Shown: positions 5,638-9,010 of the stretch, piece by piece
Position numbering within the stretch: the first letter of the stretch is position 1
How the letters are laid out: each line of letters begins with the position of its first letter
Assembly (NCBI GenBank): GCA_964625175.1
Contig: CAZVAO010000094.1
Location: 1 to 9,010 of the forward strand
Origin: CAZVAO01 sp964625175
GTDB lineage: Bacteria; Bacillota; UBA994; PWPR01
Length of the DNA: 9,010 nucleotides
Direction: 5' to 3'
Translations under genes and position numbers: made by a program
Notes under the pieces: model-generated
Told to the model about the DNA's origin: nothing
Seen by the model: only the letters and a program-made list of their open reading frames with translations
Databases searched by the model: none

Positions 5638-7159
5638 AATCTTGAGAAGTGTGTCGATCGTGTTAATGCTGGTACTAGTATTTTCTTTAACGGCGTGTAC
5701 GGAACCCGCTGCTAATCCTGCGGAAAGTGCTGACTATAGCTACGAGGGGGCTTTGCGGTTTACAGGCTTAGCTAACGAATTTGAGGTAGCCTTTAACGAT
5801 ATTTATGCGATGGAGTCGGTGGATCGAACCATCACTGGTGTAACATCTGCCGAAGAAGTCGAAACGAATCATGTTACTGGTGGTGTGTTGCTAGAAACAC
5901 TTTTAGCTGAGCACGGTGTTAGCAAGGCCGATTATAGTATGATTCGACTGATTGCAGGAGATGGGTATGCGATTGATGTGCCTGCTGAAGTGTTGCATGA
6001 CCGGGAAATCATTCTTGCTTTTGAATACGATGGTCAATTTCTTGACGATAAAAAGCAACCCCTACGTGTCGCTATAGATGATGTGCGCACGATGTATTAC
6101 GTATCTAATCTTGCGGAAATCAACTTTTCTGCAGGGAGCGGTTCTGCCTCAACTGCCAATAAAGTCGTTGTGTTTGAAACTGCTGCAAATGGTTTAGATA
6201 CTGAAGATTATGTATACTATGATAGTACGGATCAAGCGATTAAAGTTGCAGACCTCTATAATGCATACGTGATGACTGCGCCTGAAAATGTTGAGTTTAT
6301 GGCTGCTGATGGATTTGAGAAGTCGGAACTGTATGAGACTTTAATGACAGGTTACTTCAAGGTTACTGGTGAAAATGTGCCGATGTTTACCGCGCCAGAT
6401 TTACCAAAAGGCATGATGATTAAACAAATCATGAAAATGGACTGTGGCGATGTGATGTTTGTATCCTTTGCCAATGCAATCGATACTTTGACGGAGCGTA
6501 CAGTTGGCGATTATACTGGAGCAGCATTAGAGGAAGTCTTCACGATGCTGGGACTAAAAGGTGAGACTTACACATTAACAGCTACTGATGGGTATAGTGC
6601 TGACATTCGTCATGCTGACTTAGAACTCGGCATTGCTTACTTGCATCCAGACGGTTTCTATAGTGTGAAATTTGACTCGGACGAACTGAAATCGGCTAGC
6701 ATTAAAGACCTCTTAACGATTGAAGTGACTAAGGGTGATGCAGCTGCCGATACGGTTACACCGGATGATGGTGAGGAACCTGTTGAAGGCTGGATTATCG
6801 CATTTGATGGTCTCAGTGATGGCTCTTTTGACTTCGATCAGGACAGAGCTGAGCGCAAACTTATTCTCTATGAGCTTCAAACAAATCGCATCAAGAATGA
6901 CAGCACCGTCACTGAGAACTGGAAAGGATATAAAGTCCTTGATGTGCTAGCGTTTTTACATGTCGATACGTTTGAAAGCTTAACATTCTCAACGGATGAT
7001 GGGTTTGATGTCACAATAAATAGTGGAGATATCGATGACGATACAATATTTGCAGTCGAAGAGGGCGGCGAAGCGATTACACCGAATCCTCGTCTTGTGC
7101 AAAATACCGAGTTCTCCACGACTTGGGTGAAGGGTGTTACGAAGGTTACCATAAAATAA
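5624..7159 (+). CDS. Lipoprotein of repeated molybdopterin-fold-like (SUOX-like) modules
   Basis: A 511-residue surface lipoprotein: hydrophobic signal 10-22, lipobox L22-T-A-C25, then an acidic Pro/Ala-rich linker. The mature part seems built from about four degenerate modules, each with a short helix ending near L-G/H-V, a strand, and a D-G-Y/F signature: DGY at 113-115, DGF at 229-231, DGY at 322-324, DGF at 459-461. Module 1 (about 43-169) shows the fuller pattern DGYAIDVPAEVL, then ILAFEYDGQFL, PLRVAIDD and LAEINF, as in sulfite-oxidase-type molybdopterin-binding domains. The catalytic cysteine of such enzymes is absent; apart from C25 the only cysteine is C274. Ligand binding rather than redox catalysis is therefore more likely. 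I chose ATG 5624 because GGAGG (5614-5618) is 5 bases upstream; the ATG at 5612 overlaps that site. An alternative view is an unrelated repeat adhesin. The module reading is by eye. Confidence 0.75.
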   Translation: MVGIKILRSVSIVLMLVLVFSLTACTEPAANPAESADYSYEGALRFTGLANEFEVAFNDIYAMESVDRTITGVTSAEEVETNHVTGGVLLETLLAEHGVSKADYSMIRLIAGDGYAIDVPAEVLHDREIILAFEYDGQFLDDKKQPLRVAIDDVRTMYYVSNLAEINFSAGSGSASTANKVVVFETAANGLDTEDYVYYDSTDQAIKVADLYNAYVMTAPENVEFMAADGFEKSELYETLMTGYFKVTGENVPMFTAPDLPKGMMIKQIMKMDCGDVMFVSFANAIDTLTERTVGDYTGAALEEVFTMLGLKGETYTLTATDGYSADIRHADLELGIAYLHPDGFYSVKFDSDELKSASIKDLLTIEVTKGDAAADTVTPDDGEEPVEGWIIAFDGLSDGSFDFDQDRAERKLILYELQTNRIKNDSTVTENWKGYKVLDVLAFLHVDTFESLTFSTDDGFDVTINSGDIDDDTIFAVEEGGEAITPNPRLVQNTEFSTTWVKGVTKVTIK

Positions 7160-7175
7160 ATTAACTTGGGTTATA

Positions 7176-7231
7176 AAGGGGTTCTAATTCGGAAGGGATT
7201 TTTGAGATACCTTGAATAAATTAGACCCCTT
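7176..7231 (+). repeat. Long imperfect inverted repeat (hairpin) between lipoprotein and ECF genes
   Basis: AAGGGGTTCTAATT (7176-7189) pairs with AATTAGACCCCTT (7219-7231): 13 bp with a single bulged T. The 29-nt interior contains a second set of pairs, AAGG (7193-7196) with CCTT (7210-7213). ATTC (7187-7190) with GAAT (7214-7217) is an alternative to the innermost outer pairs. No T-run follows on the + strand (next bases CTTGCTTATAAG), so this is not a standard terminator. It fills most of the 102-base gap and is more likely an mRNA-stabilising or processing hairpin, or a cis-regulatory element for the transporter gene. Confidence 0.7.
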
Positions 7232-7261
7232 CTTGCTTATAAGAGATTAGAAGGTGGATAC

Positions 7262-7801
7262 GTGAATAGACTTACTAAGGATTTTAGCATCTATGAAATG
7301 ATTGTGATTGCTTTAATGGCGGCTTTGGGACTCGCCACTAAACCAATTATTGTGCCGCTCGTACATATGATTACCGGTCCATTATTTATCCCTGGCGGAG
7401 CTCTTGCGGGCGGGTTCTATATGATGTGGGTTGTTTTGGGTGCCGGTTTAGTTGGCAAGCGAGGCGCAGCGACCCTGATCGCAACCACTCAGGCCATTAT
7501 TGTTATCGTAACGGGTGCTTTTGGTTCCCATGGTATTGTCAGTTTCGTCACTTATATACTGCCTGGGCTCATGATTGATGTGAGTTTCTGGATTACAAGG
7601 CAGAAAATTAACTCCCCAATATCTTTCTTCATTGCAGGAATTATCGCGAATCTAAGTGGCACCTATCTTTCTAATTTAGTGTTTTTTAGGTTGCCGCTAA
7701 TTCCCTTAATCCTCAGTTTGGCAAGTGGAGCGCTTTCAGGCGGTCTTGGTGGGGTTATTGCTTACGCTATATATAGCCGCATTAAGAAGCTCAATATTTA
7801 G
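7262..7801 (+). CDS. ECF transporter S component, YkoE-like
   Basis: A 179-residue, very hydrophobic protein with about six membrane segments, right for the substrate-binding (S) subunit of an energy-coupling factor importer. An A-x-x-x-A pattern near the N terminus (A17-L-M-A-A21) matches the helix-1 motif that contacts the EcfT scaffold. The stretch IPGGALAGGFYMMWVVLGAG, with GSHGIVSFVTYILPGLMIDV later, recalls the YkoE group linked to thiamine-precursor uptake. No TPP riboswitch is seen upstream, so the substrate may differ. No EcfA or EcfT gene is in the window; they may lie beyond the right edge, or a shared module may be used. GTG at 7262 is supported by AAGGTGG (7251-7257), 4 bases upstream. 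The gene sits between two lipoproteins sharing a module, pointing to a joint surface capture and import system (inference). Confidence 0.82.
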   Translation: MNRLTKDFSIYEMIVIALMAALGLATKPIIVPLVHMITGPLFIPGGALAGGFYMMWVVLGAGLVGKRGAATLIATTQAIIVIVTGAFGSHGIVSFVTYILPGLMIDVSFWITRQKINSPISFFIAGIIANLSGTYLSNLVFFRLPLIPLILSLASGALSGGLGGVIAYAIYSRIKKLNI

Positions 7802-7802
7802 T

Positions 7803-7810
7803 GGAGGTGG
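7803..7810 (+). promoter_or_regulatory. Strong RBS that fixes a TTG start
   Basis: GGAGGTGG begins two bases after the ECF gene's stop codon and sits 7 bases before a TTG at 7818. The codons that follow encode KKFFYIII and a lipobox, so this site identifies TTG as the start of the next gene. Confidence 0.8.
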
Positions 7811-7817
7811 GTAAGTT

Positions 7818-9010
7818 TTGAAAAAATTCTTTTATATAATTATCCTACTCGCCATGATTGTGTTGGTCGGATGTCGGGATAATCACGTTACCATTGGTGA
7901 TCTAATGATTAATGGCGACTGTCAAATAAGTGGAAATATTACCGATTTGTTAGCAGAACATGAATTTATACAAATCGATTATCATGATGAGTCTATTCCT
8001 GCTATTTCAACGGCGACCTTAATCAGTCTAACCGAACCCAAATATGAAGCGTTTGACCTCTTTCTCAAAGCCAGTGATGGCTTTATGATTAAGTTAGACG
8101 GCAGTAGCTTAAGTGATACCTATCTGGGATATTCCAGCCAAGCGCGCTGGGCCTACATTTCAGAAAAGCATCCCGTTAATAGTCAAATCAAGCATATTAC
8201 AGAATTGATTGTTGTCAAAAAAGAGGGAACGCCGCAATACGATTTTGGTGTTAATATCGTTACGCCGACATCCACAACGAATTACTCCGTTGGGGAACTC
8301 CTCCTGCAAAATTACCAGTCCTATTTAAAGCTGGATGGTATCTCATCAATGGGATCTAGTGATGAACATACTGAAGTTGCTGTGATGAAGCAAAAGAAGC
8401 TTATTCCAGTTCAAAACCTAATTGAGGAACCGATTGATAGCGTTTTGGTTATGACGGCCCTAGGCGATTATATATATAATTACCGCACAGGATATCTAGA
8501 TATTGTCGAAGGGGCTGTTAATTACTACGTGCCTGAAGATAATCTGTTGGTTTTAGATATCGAAGGTGTCATGATTAATCCACCAAGTCATACTGTTATG
8601 GACACCTATGACGACAGTCTTTATTATTTAGAGAAAGGTCAAGACGTGCTGATTATCTTTGTAGATGGGTTCTCTTATAGCCAATATCAATATCTTTTGG
8701 ATCATAATAGCGATTTGTTTATCGCTAATTTGCCCAATGTGGTGAGGGCCAACACTGTATTCAAACCCGTCACCAACGCTGGCTTTGCGGCCATGATTAG
8801 CGGCACGCCGCCAAGTGAAAATGGTGTCTTAGATCGGTCCTATCGTGAGCTACTGGTTCCGACCCTCTTTGATCAAGCAACTAACCTGGGCTTGAAAAGT
8901 GCCTTAGTGGAAGGCGATATCAGTATTCTGAACATCGCGACGGACATCAGTTTAAATTTTGATTTGAATGGTGACGGTTTCAATGAGGATGAGATTTATG
9001 CCGATGCCCT
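7818..9010 (+). CDS. Lipoprotein with SUOX-like modules and an alkaline-phosphatase-superfamily domain (3' end outside window)
   Basis: The frame is open from TTG 7818 to the window edge (397 codons plus two bases), so the gene is incomplete on the right. Residues 1-19 are a lipoprotein signal (KKFFYIII, lipobox L16-V-G-C19). Residues about 20-270 hold at least two degenerate modules like those of the upstream lipoprotein: one around KASDGFMIKL (84-93), ending HPVNSQIKHITELIVV, and one around ALGDYIYNY (214-222). From about 274 an alkaline-phosphatase/nucleotide-pyrophosphatase-like domain begins: DVLIIFVDGFSY gives metal ligand D283, and KPVTNAGFAAMISGTPP gives T319 as the likely nucleophile. 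A Ca-loop-like DLNGDGFNEDE lies at 382-392. Later metal ligands would lie outside. The expected role is phosphate-ester hydrolysis at the cell surface. It starts 16 bases after the ECF gene and is likely co-transcribed with it. Confidence 0.78.
   Translation, partial: MKKFFYIIILLAMIVLVGCRDNHVTIGDLMINGDCQISGNITDLLAEHEFIQIDYHDESIPAISTATLISLTEPKYEAFDLFLKASDGFMIKLDGSSLSDTYLGYSSQARWAYISEKHPVNSQIKHITELIVVKKEGTPQYDFGVNIVTPTSTTNYSVGELLLQNYQSYLKLDGISSMGSSDEHTEVAVMKQKKLIPVQNLIEEPIDSVLVMTALGDYIYNYRTGYLDIVEGAVNYYVPEDNLLVLDIEGVMINPPSHTVMDTYDDSLYYLEKGQDVLIIFVDGFSYSQYQYLLDHNSDLFIANLPNVVRANTVFKPVTNAGFAAMISGTPPSENGVLDRSYRELLVPTLFDQATNLGLKSALVEGDISILNIATDISLNFDLNGDGFNEDEIYADA

Noticed and set aside
6877..7152. 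Minus-strand open frames (for example inside the modular lipoprotein, cupin and methyltransferase genes)
   Set aside because: They lie opposite well-supported genes, lack ribosome binding sites, and their translations show no recognisable domain or membrane pattern.
7176..7240. Intrinsic terminator after the modular lipoprotein gene
   Set aside because: The stem is long and strong, but no T-run follows it on the + strand.

Overview
The window looks like chromosomal DNA from a Gram-positive anaerobe of the Bacillota, probably the Clostridia. This is inferred from strong GGAGG-type ribosome binding sites, several GTG and TTG starts, moderately low GC, lipoprotein signal peptides with lipoboxes, an ECF-transporter S component and a long attenuator-type leader. 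No rRNA, tRNA, transposase or CRISPR array is visible. All eleven supported genes are on the + strand, and the last runs off the right edge.

Region 1 (1-3826) is a regulator-led run of genes. It holds a TetR-family repressor with a possible operator just upstream, an HD-domain protein whose ribosome binding site overlaps the tetR stop, a five-segment membrane protein of the 'putative ABC-transporter type IV' family, a patatin-like phospholipase with an intact Ser/Asp dyad, and a class I SAM-dependent methyltransferase. The content suggests membrane or lipid homeostasis, but no substrate can be read from the sequence.

Region 2 (3926-4826) is a two-gene unit with its own well-formed SigA-like promoter (TTGAAC, 17 bp, TACAAT). 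It encodes a carboxymuconolactone decarboxylase/AhpD-like protein whose CxxC has become SxxC, and a single-domain cupin with a complete metal-binding set.

Region 3 (4905-9010) is the most interesting part. An extended -10 promoter drives a leader of about 215 nt. The leader contains a structured element resembling the molybdenum-cofactor (Moco) RNA motif, then a stem-loop, then an intrinsic terminator ending just before the ribosome binding site. This is the layout of a riboswitch. The genes behind it are a membrane-anchored FMN-binding-domain protein, a lipoprotein made of about four degenerate modules resembling the sulfite-oxidase-type molybdopterin-binding fold, a six-segment ECF S component resembling YkoE, and a second lipoprotein. 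The second lipoprotein joins degenerate copies of what look like the same modules to an alkaline-phosphatase-superfamily domain. A long imperfect hairpin lies between the second and third genes.

A working hypothesis is that region 3 is a cell-surface system for binding, dephosphorylating and importing a cofactor or precursor (pterin, molybdopterin-like, thiamine-precursor-like or flavin-related), under riboswitch control. The architecture is read from the sequence. The Moco assignment and the transported substrate are inference and need the searches named below.
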